In this document: positions 1 through 8,659 of the stretch, in pieces
Numbering within the stretch: the stretch's first letter is position 1
How the letters are laid out: every line of letters begins with the position of its first letter
NCBI GenBank assembly: GCA_012520795.1
Contig: JAAYNP010000047.1
Coordinates: forward strand, 1-64,000
From: Bacillota bacterium
GTDB taxonomy: Bacteria > Bacillota > Limnochordia > Darwinibacteriales > DTU012
DNA length: 64,000 bases
Reading direction: 5' to 3'
Program-made: the position numbers and the translations under genes
The notes under the pieces: generated by a model
Database searches by the model: none
Seen by the model: only the letters and a program-made list of their open reading frames with translations
Told to the model about the DNA's origin: nothing

Positions 1-53
1 CCAGCGATAGTTTGATCGATGACTCTCAGTTTCTTCATTTCCTGTGGAGTCAT
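1..53 (-). CDS. Transposase-like protein, N-terminal fragment (cut by window edge)
   Basis: Reading the minus strand from position 53, an ATG opens a frame of 17 codons that runs off the left edge: MTPQEMKKLRVIDQTIA. A good ribosome site (GAGGAG) lies 9 bases upstream. The residues resemble the start of ISNCY-type transposases, which begin with a short Q-E-(L/M)-K-(R/K) helix ahead of a helix-turn-helix; this family call rests on remembered similarity over only 17 residues. The gene points away from valS. An in-frame ATG at 74-72 is a less likely start because it precedes the ribosome site. It could equally be another helix-turn-helix protein. Confidence 0.4.
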   Translation of the reverse strand, partial: MTPQEMKKLRVIDQTIA

Positions 54-146
54 GTTGAATATCTCCTCTCTCATAGGTGACATTTTACCAGAATTAATCC
101 AACATGACATTATCACAGAATAACTACCATCATCGGTTTGTCGCTG

Positions 147-175
147 TTGACAATTCCCTTTTTCTACGGTATCAT
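147..175 (+). promoter_or_regulatory. Sigma-A-type promoter of the valS leader
   Basis: A perfect -35 (TTGACA, 147-152) is followed after 17 bases by TATCAT (170-175). Transcription would start near 182, just ahead of the T-box leader, so the whole riboswitch would be in the transcript. The rest of 54-215 holds no convincing gene. Confidence 0.7.
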
Positions 176-215
176 AAAAGCACTTTAAACGTGTCAAGCA
201 TAATCCAAGCAAAGG

Positions 216-482
216 CAATGACCGGGAGGAGTAGCCAAGTACCGCTTTTCAGAGAGGGAAGCAACAGGTGTAAGTTTCCCAGGTGTGGGGCTGGCGAAGG
301 TCGCCCGGGAGCTGTTGGGATGAAACGGGAGCTGTTTTCATGAGTAGTTCCAACCGTCTGGCGCGTTAAGCCAATCAAGAGCTCGGCAGCATTCGAGTTG
401 TGCTTTTGCTATGCTGTTTGAGAACAAAGGTGGTACCGCGGAAGCCTTTTCGTCCTTTAGATGAAAAGGCTTTATTTTTTTG
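216..482 (+). ncRNA. T-box riboswitch leader of valS (likely valine specifier)
   Basis: The leader carries the diagnostic T-box, AAGGTGGTACCGCGG (427-441), whose TGG(N) bulge pairs with the free acceptor end of uncharged tRNA. It is followed by a terminator hairpin (arms about 442-450 and 462-472) and a T run at 471-481. Stem I begins with CCGGG (222-226), which can pair with CCCGG (304-308). An AG-box-like AGAGAG is at 251-256 and a conserved G-T-A-A-G-T-T-T-C-C segment near 270-279. The GTC at 300-302, just inside the base of stem I, fits a valine specifier codon and the valS gene downstream. Known mechanism: uncharged tRNA-Val stabilises the antiterminator and lets valS be read. The family call is firm; the specifier assignment is an inference from position. 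Confidence 0.9.
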
Positions 483-497
483 GAGGAGTGAAGAGAG

Positions 498-3149
498 ATG
501 CAGCAGACGAAGACACTTGCCAAGACTTACGATCCCAAACAAGTGGAGGACAAATGGTATCAGTATTGGGAGGAAAACGGCTACTTCCACGCGGAGGTCG
601 ACAAAGGCAGAGAACCCTTCTGCATCGTGATCCCGCCGCCGAATGTCACCGGGGAACTGCATATGGGCCATGCCCTGGATGAAACGTACCAGGACATCCT
701 GATCCGATGGAAGCGGATGCAGGGCTACAATGCCGTCTGGATTCCAGGAACGGACCATGCAGGTATTGCCACACAGGCCCGGGTTGAAGAGCATATCCGC
801 AAGACCGAAGGCCTAACCCGCCATGACCTGGGGCGGGAGGAGTTCCTGAAACGGGTTTGGCAGTGGAAAGAAAAATACGGGGATACGATTATCAAGCAGT
901 TGAAAAAGCTTGGTTCGTCCTGCGACTGGAATCGTGAACGGTTCACAATGGATGAGGGTTGTTCACGGGCGGTCCGCGAGGTGTTTGTCCGCCTTTACGA
1001 AAAGGGTTTGATTTACCAGGGAAATTACAGTGTCAACTGGTGCCCCCACTGCAGTACGACCATCTCCGATATTGAAGTTGACCATGAGGAAGTTGACGGC
1101 AAACTGTACTACATCAATTATCCTTGTGCCGACGGCAGCGGCCATATTCAGATTGCCACAACCAGGCCTGAAACCATGCTGGGCGACACTGCAGTCGCCG
1201 TCAATCCGGATGATCCCAGGTTTCAGCACTTGATCGGTAAAAAAGTAATAGTGCCCTTGGTGGATCGCGAGGTCCCGATTATTGCCGATGATTATGTCGA
1301 TCCGGCCTTTGGGACCGGCATGGTGAAGATCACCCCTGCCCATGACCCTAACGATTTCGAGATCGGCCTGCGCCACAACTTGGAACAGGTAACTGTGATC
1401 GGTTTGGATGCCCATATGACCAAGGAGGCAGGGAAGTACAGCGGCTTAGAGCGCTATGCCTGCCGCAAGCTTGTCATCCAGGATCTGGAGAAACTCGGCC
1501 TGCTGGCTCAAGTCAAAGGGCATATCCACGCGGTGGGTGAATGCTACCGCTGCGGTACTGTTGTGGAGCCAATGGTTTCGAAGCAGTGGTTTGTGAAGAT
1601 GAAGCCCCTTGCCGAACCGGCCATTGCCGCAGTCAAGGAGGGCAGGATCAGGTTCATACCTGAACGGTTCAGCAAAAATTACCTGCATTGGATGGAGAAT
1701 ATCAGGGACTGGTGCATCTCCCGGCAGCTTTGGTGGGGCCACCGAATTCCGGTTTGGTATTGCCAGGACTGCGGAGAGGTGTTCGCCGCTGCCGACGATC
1801 CGTCGGAATGCCGCAAATGCCGTTCAAGCAGGATTGAACAGGATCCGGATGTTTTGGATACTTGGTTTTCTTCAGCCCTCTGGCCCTTTTCCACTCTTGG
1901 TTGGCCGGAGCAGACCCCCGAATTGGAGCATTTTTATCCGACTAGTGTATTAGTGACGGGATTTGACATCATTCCGTTCTGGGTGGCCCGGATGATTTTC
2001 ATGGGCTTGGAATTCATGGGGGAAAGGCCTTTTGATGATGTCTTGATCCACGGCTTGGTCCGGGATGGGCTGGGCCGCAAAATGAGCAAATCATTGGGCA
2101 ACGGCGTCGACCCCCTTGAGGTGATTGAGGAGTACGGCGCTGATGCCCTGCGGTTCAATTTGGTGATTGGCGTTGCTCCAGGGAATGACCTCCGGTTTAT
2201 TCCGGAGAAAGTCGAAGCCTACCGGAATTTTGCCAACAAAATCTGGAATGCAGCCAGGTTTGCCTTGATGAACCTTGCAGATTTTGATCCGGGCCAAGGC
2301 AAGCCCGATCAGGATTTTTCGGTTGTCGACCGCTGGATTTTGAGCCGCTACCAGCACGCAGCCGGCGAAGTTACCCGCCATCTCAGCCGCTATGATGTTG
2401 GCGAGGGTGCCCGGGTGCTGTACGATTTCATCTGGAGTGAACTGTGCGACTGGTATATTGAGCTGGTAAAACCAAGGCTGTACGGGCATCACGGCGACAA
2501 AGCCCGCCGGGCCTCGCAGTATGCCTTGTGGTACTTCATTAGAAACACGATGCAGCTTCTGCACCCGTATATGCCGTTTATCACGGAGGAAATCTGGCAG
2601 CAGCTGCCCTTGGCCGGCGAAACGATCATGCTTGCTCCCTGGCCGGTTGAGGTGGAATTGCGTGACGAAGCAGCAGAAGAAGTGATGGAGCTGTTGATGG
2701 CCGTGATTACCAGCATTCGGACCATCCGCAGCGAGAAGCAAGTCCCTCCGGGCAGGAAGATTACCGCTATCCTTAAAGCCGATCCTGAACTGCGAGAGAT
2801 CTTGGAAGCGAACAGCCACTATCTGCAAGCCCTGGCCGGATTGGCTTCAGTCTCCATTGACGCCCCGGGAGATACAGTGGAGCGGAGCGTTGCCGCGGTA
2901 ACCAAAGGTGTGGAGATTTACCTGCCCTTGGCTGATCTGGTTGATCTGGAGGCGGAGGCCAAGCGGATTGCCAATGAATTGGCCAAGGCGGAAACGGAAT
3001 TGGAGCGGGTCAAGGGCAAACTTGCCAATCCCGGTTTTGTCACAAAAGCCCCTGAGGCGGTAGTGGCCAAAGAACGGGAAAAACTGGAGCTTTTGACTGA
3101 CACCGTTGCCAAACTGACTGCTTTGTATCAGGAGATCGTTCGTGAATAA
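498..3149 (+). CDS. valS: Valyl-tRNA synthetase
   Basis: Cytoplasmic class I aminoacyl-tRNA synthetase that charges tRNA-Val with valine. The 883 residues match the usual length. The ATP-binding signature HMGH is at residues 55-58 after PPPNVTG, and KMSKS at 528-532. Between them lies the editing (CP1) domain. Zinc-type cysteine pairs occur (CPHC, CYRC, CQDC, CRKC). The C-terminal 65 residues form the charged coiled coil typical of ValRS. The ATG at 498 follows a GGAGGAG ribosome site. The gene is under the T-box leader directly upstream and overlaps folC by 8 bases, so the two are probably one transcript, as in Bacillus subtilis. Confidence 0.98.
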   Translation: MQQTKTLAKTYDPKQVEDKWYQYWEENGYFHAEVDKGREPFCIVIPPPNVTGELHMGHALDETYQDILIRWKRMQGYNAVWIPGTDHAGIATQARVEEHIRKTEGLTRHDLGREEFLKRVWQWKEKYGDTIIKQLKKLGSSCDWNRERFTMDEGCSRAVREVFVRLYEKGLIYQGNYSVNWCPHCSTTISDIEVDHEEVDGKLYYINYPCADGSGHIQIATTRPETMLGDTAVAVNPDDPRFQHLIGKKVIVPLVDREVPIIADDYVDPAFGTGMVKITPAHDPNDFEIGLRHNLEQVTVIGLDAHMTKEAGKYSGLERYACRKLVIQDLEKLGLLAQVKGHIHAVGECYRCGTVVEPMVSKQWFVKMKPLAEPAIAAVKEGRIRFIPERFSKNYLHWMENIRDWCISRQLWWGHRIPVWYCQDCGEVFAAADDPSECRKCRSSRIEQDPDVLDTWFSSALWPFSTLGWPEQTPELEHFYPTSVLVTGFDIIPFWVARMIFMGLEFMGERPFDDVLIHGLVRDGLGRKMSKSLGNGVDPLEVIEEYGADALRFNLVIGVAPGNDLRFIPEKVEAYRNFANKIWNAARFALMNLADFDPGQGKPDQDFSVVDRWILSRYQHAAGEVTRHLSRYDVGEGARVLYDFIWSELCDWYIELVKPRLYGHHGDKARRASQYALWYFIRNTMQLLHPYMPFITEEIWQQLPLAGETIMLAPWPVEVELRDEAAEEVMELLMAVITSIRTIRSEKQVPPGRKITAILKADPELREILEANSHYLQALAGLASVSIDAPGDTVERSVAAVTKGVEIYLPLADLVDLEAEAKRIANELAKAETELERVKGKLANPGFVTKAPEAVVAKEREKLELLTDTVAKLTALYQEIVRE

Positions 3150-4434
3150 AGCGCATCCTTTTAGTAATCGGAAGCGGTTTACAAGTCATCTTGGGTTGGA
3201 ACGGTTTGCCGGGCTTTGTGCAAGGCTCGGCAATCCGCAGGCCCAATTCCGGGCCATTCATATTGCCGGGACTAATGGCAAGGGTTCCACGGCGGCCTTG
3301 ATTGCCGGCGTACTCCAGGCCCACGGATTCCGGGTGGGGCTGTTTACTTCTCCTCATCTGATCGATTACCGGGAGCGCTTTCAGATTAACGGGCAAAAGA
3401 TTCCCGAAGAAGATTTGGGCCGGATAAGCGCTCTGGTCAAAGAGCAAATGCTTGGCCTGGAGGCCGAATACCCCGAGGGTGGAGCCTTTACCCAGTTTGA
3501 AGCTGCAGCAGCTGTTGGCTTCACCTATTTCGCACGGGAACAGGTTGACTACGGCGTGATCGAGGTGGGCCTGGGCGGCCGCCTGGATGCCACCAATGTT
3601 TTGACGCCTGAAATCAGTGTGATCACCCCAGTTGGCCATGATCATCTGGAACGCCTGGGGCCTACGATTGAGGATGTTGCCCGGGAGAAGGCAGGGATCA
3701 TCAAAGCTGGTGTCCCGGTGGTTGCCGCACCACAGCTTTCTGCAGTGGATCAGGTGCTTAGAACGGCAGCTGCCAAGCTGGGGGCTCCCTACCACAGCCT
3801 CGATCAGACCAGATGGCAGCCGCTGGAGTGGGATCTGGAAGGCGGGGCCCTCGTTTACCCAATTCTGGGTAGGACCCCCTTTAGGATCCAACTGCCGGGG
3901 AAGCATCAGCTGGACAATGCCGCAACAGCGCTGTTGGCTCTCAAAGTGCTGCAGGAGAGGGGTTTTCCGCTGCAGCCGCACCGGGCCCGTGAAGGGATGG
4001 CCGGCTGTCGATGGCCGGGGCGATTGCAGATCACTTCCCGGAATCCATTGGTGATATTTGACGGAGCCCATAACCGGGAAGGGTTTCTGGTTTTGGCCGA
4101 TTCCCTTAGACATTTGAGTGAGGAGAAGTTCACCTTTGTTATAGGCTTGTCCGCCGGTAAGGATCCGGCGGTGATCGATTCACTGCTGCCTTTGGCCAAG
4201 AGGGTTTTCGCTACCGAGTCTCGAAACAGCCGGATTGGAGCAGTGCCAGCTTCAGAATTGACAGACTATGTGAGGAGCCGGGGGATTTCGGCAGACTGTG
4301 TTGATTTCTACCGGCTGCCGCCGGTACTTAAGATGGATGATCCAGTCTGTGTCTGCGGTTCATTGTATCTGATCGGTGATTTGCAGGCATTAATTGTCAG
4401 GAATCATGAAGGATATCTACCAACAAAAACCTAA
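3142..4434 (+). CDS. folC: Folylpolyglutamate synthase / dihydrofolate synthase
   Basis: Adds glutamate residues to folates in an ATP-dependent ligase reaction of the Mur ligase type. The P-loop GTNGKGST lies at residues 43-50, followed by the family's FTSPHL segment, and the Mur-like C-terminal domain contains the typical IFDGAHN motif. The length of 430 residues equals that of B. subtilis FolC. The start is a GTG inside the last codons of valS (8-base overlap), which suggests translational coupling. The valS-folC order is conserved across Bacillota. Confidence 0.95.
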   Translation: MNKAHPFSNRKRFTSHLGLERFAGLCARLGNPQAQFRAIHIAGTNGKGSTAALIAGVLQAHGFRVGLFTSPHLIDYRERFQINGQKIPEEDLGRISALVKEQMLGLEAEYPEGGAFTQFEAAAAVGFTYFAREQVDYGVIEVGLGGRLDATNVLTPEISVITPVGHDHLERLGPTIEDVAREKAGIIKAGVPVVAAPQLSAVDQVLRTAAAKLGAPYHSLDQTRWQPLEWDLEGGALVYPILGRTPFRIQLPGKHQLDNAATALLALKVLQERGFPLQPHRAREGMAGCRWPGRLQITSRNPLVIFDGAHNREGFLVLADSLRHLSEEKFTFVIGLSAGKDPAVIDSLLPLAKRVFATESRNSRIGAVPASELTDYVRSRGISADCVDFYRLPPVLKMDDPVCVCGSLYLIGDLQALIVRNHEGYLPTKT

Positions 4435-4475
4435 ATATACCGATAGTGTTGTTAGCGGCAAGGAGGCAAGTAGAC

Positions 4476-4979
4476 GTGGGCGAACGGGGTGTAAAAAGAA
4501 AGCGCAGGCTATTTGGTGGAGGCGTTTCTTTTGTGATTTCACTGATTTCTGTCAGTGCGGTCTGCATCTTCATTGGCTATCTCTTAGGCCAGTATGCGCT
4601 GCAGTGGTTGAACAATCCGTTTTCAGGCGTGAACCAAGCACAGATGGATGCGCTTAACAGTTCCATTGATCAGCAGTTGGCAAGCATGAGCCAGCCGAGT
4701 TCACCAACCGATACCTCCCAACCAGTCGTTGATGCCTCTCAATCTCCGGAGGGGGCTTCTGCCGCTGAATTGTACCGGGTCCAAGCAGGCGTCTTTTCTC
4801 AGCTCAGCAATGCTCAGGCCATGGTCAGCCTCCTTAGGGAGAAAGGGTTTGAGGCAGTGGTCAGCACCGGGCCGCCTTACCGGGTGCAGACAGGTGCCTT
4901 TTCCAGCCTGGAAAACGCTCAGAGCTATGCGGAGCAGCTGCGGGAAAAAGGGTTCGAAGCAGTCGTGGTTCAGCCTTGA
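4476..4979 (+). CDS. SPOR-domain membrane protein, positional counterpart of SpoIIB
   Basis: A 167-residue protein with a short basic N-terminus, one membrane segment (about residues 16-40), a Ser/Pro/Gln-rich linker and a C-terminal SPOR domain (about 98-165). The domain shows its two related halves, each with the pattern YRVQ(A/T)G(V/A)FS..NAQ....LREKGFEAVV. SPOR domains bind peptidoglycan stripped of stem peptides at septa. In B. subtilis, spoIIB, a SPOR protein of engulfment, sits downstream of folC and upstream of maf-radC-mreB, so position and domain plan agree with a SpoIIB-like role; that role is inferred. The GTG at 4476 was chosen because AGGAGG lies 9 bases upstream; the frame is open to 4446. 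Confidence 0.75.
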   Translation: MGERGVKRKRRLFGGGVSFVISLISVSAVCIFIGYLLGQYALQWLNNPFSGVNQAQMDALNSSIDQQLASMSQPSSPTDTSQPVVDASQSPEGASAAELYRVQAGVFSQLSNAQAMVSLLREKGFEAVVSTGPPYRVQTGAFSSLENAQSYAEQLREKGFEAVVVQP

Positions 4980-5033
4980 CAGCTACCGGGAGTGATAGAT
5001 TTAACAAGGAATTGGGGAGGGGGGAGCAAGCAG

Positions 5034-5204
5034 ATGGCTCATGTGATTAGTGAGGAATGTATCAAATGCGCCGCATGTGAAGCCGAATGTCCGGTGAACG
5101 CCATCAGTGAAGGCGATAATCAATATGTGATTGATCCGGATACTTGCATCGATTGTGCAGCTTGTACAGATGTCTGCCCGGTTGGTGCCATCAGTGAGGC
5201 TTAA
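5034..5204 (+). CDS. 2x[4Fe-4S] ferredoxin, clostridial type
   Basis: A 56-residue soluble electron carrier. Two CxxCxxCxxxCP motifs are present (CIKCAACEAECP and CIDCAACTDVCP), each supplying ligands for a [4Fe-4S] cluster, in the classic pseudo-twofold layout of clostridial ferredoxins. The ATG at 5034 follows a purine-rich GGGGAGG(G) stretch. A TTGACA overlapping the stop codon of the preceding gene (4976-4981) may serve as its -35, though no clear -10 follows. A strong terminator lies just downstream, so it is probably its own short transcript. It points to low-potential, anaerobic metabolism; the Rnf-like cluster in this window could be a partner, but nothing here proves it. Confidence 0.95.
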   Translation: MAHVISEECIKCAACEAECPVNAISEGDNQYVIDPDTCIDCAACTDVCPVGAISEA

Positions 5205-5234
5205 TTTTAGCTGCATACTGCTTTACTTAACGAG

Positions 5235-5264
5235 AAAAAGCCGGTCACCGGCTTTTCTTTTTAT
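5235..5264 (+). terminator. Rho-independent terminator after ferredoxin
   Basis: Inverted repeat AAAAGCCGG (5236-5244) / CCGGCTTTT (5248-5256) with a 3-base loop, followed by a T-rich tail. It separates the ferredoxin from the glycosidase genes. Confidence 0.85.
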
Positions 5265-5327
5265 TTGCAGGAGTCTGTGTTATGTTCATGGAAGTCTTCA
5301 TAAATGAGAACTTAGGGGGAGGGTGTG

Positions 5328-8300
5328 ATGAAGAAAAAGCATCTATTGATTGGATTGGTAATGCTGGTCTGCCTTGTCGCTGCCGGGGGTGCAGCCGAGG
5401 CAGGAGCAACTGCCGATGCCAGCCTTAAGGTTTGGTATACATTTGATCTGGCCGACGGCAGCACCATCGTTGATCAGTCGGGCAGCGGCCATGATGGCGT
5501 GCTTTACGGGACGGCCAGCCTGGAGCCGGGGTACCACGGGAGTGCCCTTGCGTTTAACGGCATCGACAATTACATCTTGATGGGAAACCATTCCCAACTG
5601 CAGCCTGCTGATCTGACGGTTGCCTTCTGGTTCAAAAAGGTAAGCAGCCTGGCCGGGCAGGAGGGCATTATTGTCTGGGCAAAGCCCGACGGGCGCTGGG
5701 ACGGCAATGGATGGTACCTGACAATCAAAGATCAGTTTCATGAGACAAACCGGCCTGTACTGCTGATGGTTGACGGCAATACGGCTGCATATGTCCACGA
5801 CGATGTTGACCTGTTTTATCCTCTCGGCGAGTGGGTCCATGTGGCAGTCACTCTCGATTCCCAATCCGGGGAGGTGGCCGTCTACCGCAACGGTGCAGCC
5901 CAGCAGGTTCATCTGACGGGGGTACCCAGAATTACGGCAACCGCCGATCCCAAGTGGTTAGGTTTCAACTCCCCTGCATACAACGGTGGTTATCTGAGGG
6001 GAGTAGTCGACGATTTCCGTATCTATGACACTGCCTTGTCTCCGGAAGCTATTCGTGAACTCGCGGGGAGAGGAGAGAGTATCGAAGATACAAGCCACAC
6101 CACGGCGCGATATCTTGTGCCTGCGGAAACGTTTCCGGAGGCACTGCCAGAAGGAGGGATCGCTCTGAACTGCAAACCATTTGCTTTGTCACAAGTAAGG
6201 CTGTTGGACGGGGTTTACAAGGATCTGATGGAACTCAATGCCCAGTACCTGCGTGATCTGGATTCGGATCGCCTGCTGCATATGTTTCGGGTTACTGCGG
6301 GGCTGCCGTCAAAAGCTGTCCCGCTCGGCGGTTGGGAAGCCCCCCATATGGAGATTCGGGGCCACACCATGGGCCACTACCTTTCAGCTTGCGCACTGCT
6401 CTATGCCAGTACAGGAGACTTGGAGATCAAAGCCAAAGCCGACGCTCTCATTGATGAATTGAAGAAATGTCAGGATGCCCACGGAAACGGCTATCTTTCT
6501 GCTTTTCCGGAAACACATTTTGACCGCCTGGAAGCCGGGCAAAATGTGTGGGTGCCCTGGTACACCATGCACAAGATTTTTGCCGGGCTTTATGATCAGT
6601 ACATCCATACCGGCAGTGAAACAGCCCTGGACATGCTCCTGAAGCTGACAGACTGGGCAGGGGAAAGGACAGGCAAACTTACCGATGGCCAGATGGCGGC
6701 ACTGCTCAATGTGGAATTTGGCGGAATGAATGAAGTCTTATACAATGTATACGCCATTACCGGTGATCCCAAGCATCTGGAACTTGCCCATCGTTTTGAC
6801 CACCGGGCAATCCTCGATCCTCTGGCCAGCGGGCGGGACCTCCTGGCGGGGCTGCATGCCAACACCCAAATCCCGAAAGTGGTTGGAGCCGCCCGCCGCT
6901 ATGAACTGACCGGTGATCCGTGGGCGCATGCCGCTGCCAAGAACTTTTGGGACTTGGTGGTGCTAACGCGCAGCTATGCAACGGGAGGCAACAGTGCCAA
7001 CGAGCATTTCGGACCCGCAAATCAATTGGCTTTTACTTTGGGCAATACCAACCATGAGACCTGCAACACATACAACATGCTGCGTCTGACCCGCCACCTG
7101 TTCCAATGGACCGGATGCATAACCTATGCGGATTACTACGAACGGGCTCTGCTTAACGGCATTTTGTCCACGATCAATCCGGAAACCGGGATGAAGATGT
7201 ATTTTGTACCTATGGGCACAGGCTATTTCAAAGTGTTCCACACCCACGACAATTCGTTTTACTGCTGTACCGGGACAGGAATGGAATCCTTTGCCAAGCT
7301 GGGTGACAGCATTTACTTCCATCAAGATCGGGCTTTGTATGTGAACCTGTTTGTGCCCTCACTGCTGGATTGGCCCGAGCTGGAGGTGCGCATTGAACAG
7401 CAAACCCGGTTCCCTGTTGAAGCCGGGACAACCTTGGTGATCCATTGTCAAGAGCCGGTGGAGTTTGCCCTCAACATCCGGATCCCTTCCTGGGCTGTCA
7501 ACGGTGTAACAGTGAAGTACAACGGGCACGAGCTTGAGTGCGATGCCCAACCTGGGTCCTATTTGCAGATTGAGCACACGTGGCACAGCCAGGACACACT
7601 TGAGGTCCAGATGCCCATGTCACTGCACCTCGCTCCACTGCCGGACAAACCAGACCGGGTTGCCTTGATGTACGGGCCTCTGGTCTTGTGCGGCTTGTTG
7701 GGCAGGGATAACATGCGGATTGCGACTACCGGTGTCAATGTCACGATTCCCAACCCCGGCGCCGAACGCCGTTCGTACCTTGGCATACCTGAGCATGAGC
7801 AGGATCAGGTTGATCAATGGCTTGTGCCTGTGCCGGGTGAAGAACTGACATTCAGGCTTCGCCCGGATCTTGGCGAGCTTGTGTTCAAACCATTTTACCA
7901 GGTTTATCAGGAACGCTACGGCATCTATTGGGACTTGGGAACACCTGATGAAACCGTAATTGCAGAACCGCAGCAGGATCCAGTATTGTGGTATCGGTTT
8001 GATCAGCCCTCAGAGGGCCGGCTGGTGCTTGATCAATCCGGCAGCGGCCTGCATGGAGAATTGGTTGGGGGAGCAGCGGTTAAAGCCGCAGGGCCGGGCT
8101 TGGGTTATCTGGAGCTCGATGGCGTAAGCGGCTGCCTGCGTTTGCCTGACGGGATCGTCAGCAATCTGGAACAGGCAACTATCAGCACCTGGGTCTATCT
8201 CCATGCGGACCGGGCTTGGGCCAGGGTGTTTGATTTCGGTACAGGGACTCAGGTGAACATGTTTTTGACACCTTTGGCAGCCGGAACTCCGGAACTGCGC

Positions 8301-8642
8301 TTTGCCATCACCACCTCCGGTGCAGCCGGTGAAAGCCTGTTTGGACGCCCGGCCAGGCCGGCCACCAATCAGTGGGTCCATCTGGCTGTTACCATAGACA
8401 AATCCAAAGCCGTCCTCTATGTCGATGGCGGGCAAGCTGCGGTTTCCAACCAAATCCACACTTATCTCTGGGAGTTGGGCAAGACTACGCAGAACTACCT
8501 GGGCCGGTCCCAATACCCAGCGGATCCCTACCTGGATGGGCTGATTGCCGACTTCCGGATTTACAGCAGGGTTTTGAGCTCAGATGAAATCAAAGCCATC
8601 AATCAAGAGTTTACGCTCAATCGTGCCGAGGGTGGAAAATGA
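5328..8642 (+). CDS. Secreted GH127 beta-L-arabinofuranosidase with two LamG-type domains
   Basis: A 1104-residue exported enzyme predicted to release beta-linked L-arabinofuranose from plant glycans. Order: Sec signal peptide (about 1-26), a LamG/concanavalin-type module (about 33-240), the GH127 catalytic region (about 280-870, also called DUF1680) and a second LamG-type module (about 885-1095). GH127 enzymes use a zinc-bound cysteine as nucleophile. The equivalents are visible here: Glu577 and Cys579 in HETCNTYNM, and Cys646-Cys647 in FYCCTGTGME. The ATG at 5328 sits 5-6 bases after AGGGGGAGG; a GTG three bases earlier is possible. It overlaps the reading region of the GH51 gene, implying co-transcription. 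The two carbohydrate-binding-like modules suggest action on insoluble polymer; substrate is inferred. Confidence 0.9.
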   Translation: MKKKHLLIGLVMLVCLVAAGGAAEAGATADASLKVWYTFDLADGSTIVDQSGSGHDGVLYGTASLEPGYHGSALAFNGIDNYILMGNHSQLQPADLTVAFWFKKVSSLAGQEGIIVWAKPDGRWDGNGWYLTIKDQFHETNRPVLLMVDGNTAAYVHDDVDLFYPLGEWVHVAVTLDSQSGEVAVYRNGAAQQVHLTGVPRITATADPKWLGFNSPAYNGGYLRGVVDDFRIYDTALSPEAIRELAGRGESIEDTSHTTARYLVPAETFPEALPEGGIALNCKPFALSQVRLLDGVYKDLMELNAQYLRDLDSDRLLHMFRVTAGLPSKAVPLGGWEAPHMEIRGHTMGHYLSACALLYASTGDLEIKAKADALIDELKKCQDAHGNGYLSAFPETHFDRLEAGQNVWVPWYTMHKIFAGLYDQYIHTGSETALDMLLKLTDWAGERTGKLTDGQMAALLNVEFGGMNEVLYNVYAITGDPKHLELAHRFDHRAILDPLASGRDLLAGLHANTQIPKVVGAARRYELTGDPWAHAAAKNFWDLVVLTRSYATGGNSANEHFGPANQLAFTLGNTNHETCNTYNMLRLTRHLFQWTGCITYADYYERALLNGILSTINPETGMKMYFVPMGTGYFKVFHTHDNSFYCCTGTGMESFAKLGDSIYFHQDRALYVNLFVPSLLDWPELEVRIEQQTRFPVEAGTTLVIHCQEPVEFALNIRIPSWAVNGVTVKYNGHELECDAQPGSYLQIEHTWHSQDTLEVQMPMSLHLAPLPDKPDRVALMYGPLVLCGLLGRDNMRIATTGVNVTIPNPGAERRSYLGIPEHEQDQVDQWLVPVPGEELTFRLRPDLGELVFKPFYQVYQERYGIYWDLGTPDETVIAEPQQDPVLWYRFDQPSEGRLVLDQSGSGLHGELVGGAAVKAAGPGLGYLELDGVSGCLRLPDGIVSNLEQATISTWVYLHADRAWARVFDFGTGTQVNMFLTPLAAGTPELRFAITTSGAAGESLFGRPARPATNQWVHLAVTIDKSKAVLYVDGGQAAVSNQIHTYLWELGKTTQNYLGRSQYPADPYLDGLIADFRIYSRVLSSDEIKAINQEFTLNRAEGGK

Positions 8643-8659
8643 TCATGGAGGAGAGGTTG

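Noticed and set aside
104-343. Possible small gene in the valS leader
   Set aside because: It runs through the promoter and T-box structure and has no ribosome site.
3040-4113. A 357-codon open frame on the minus strand across folC
   Set aside because: Antisense to folC, with low-complexity translation and no ribosome site.
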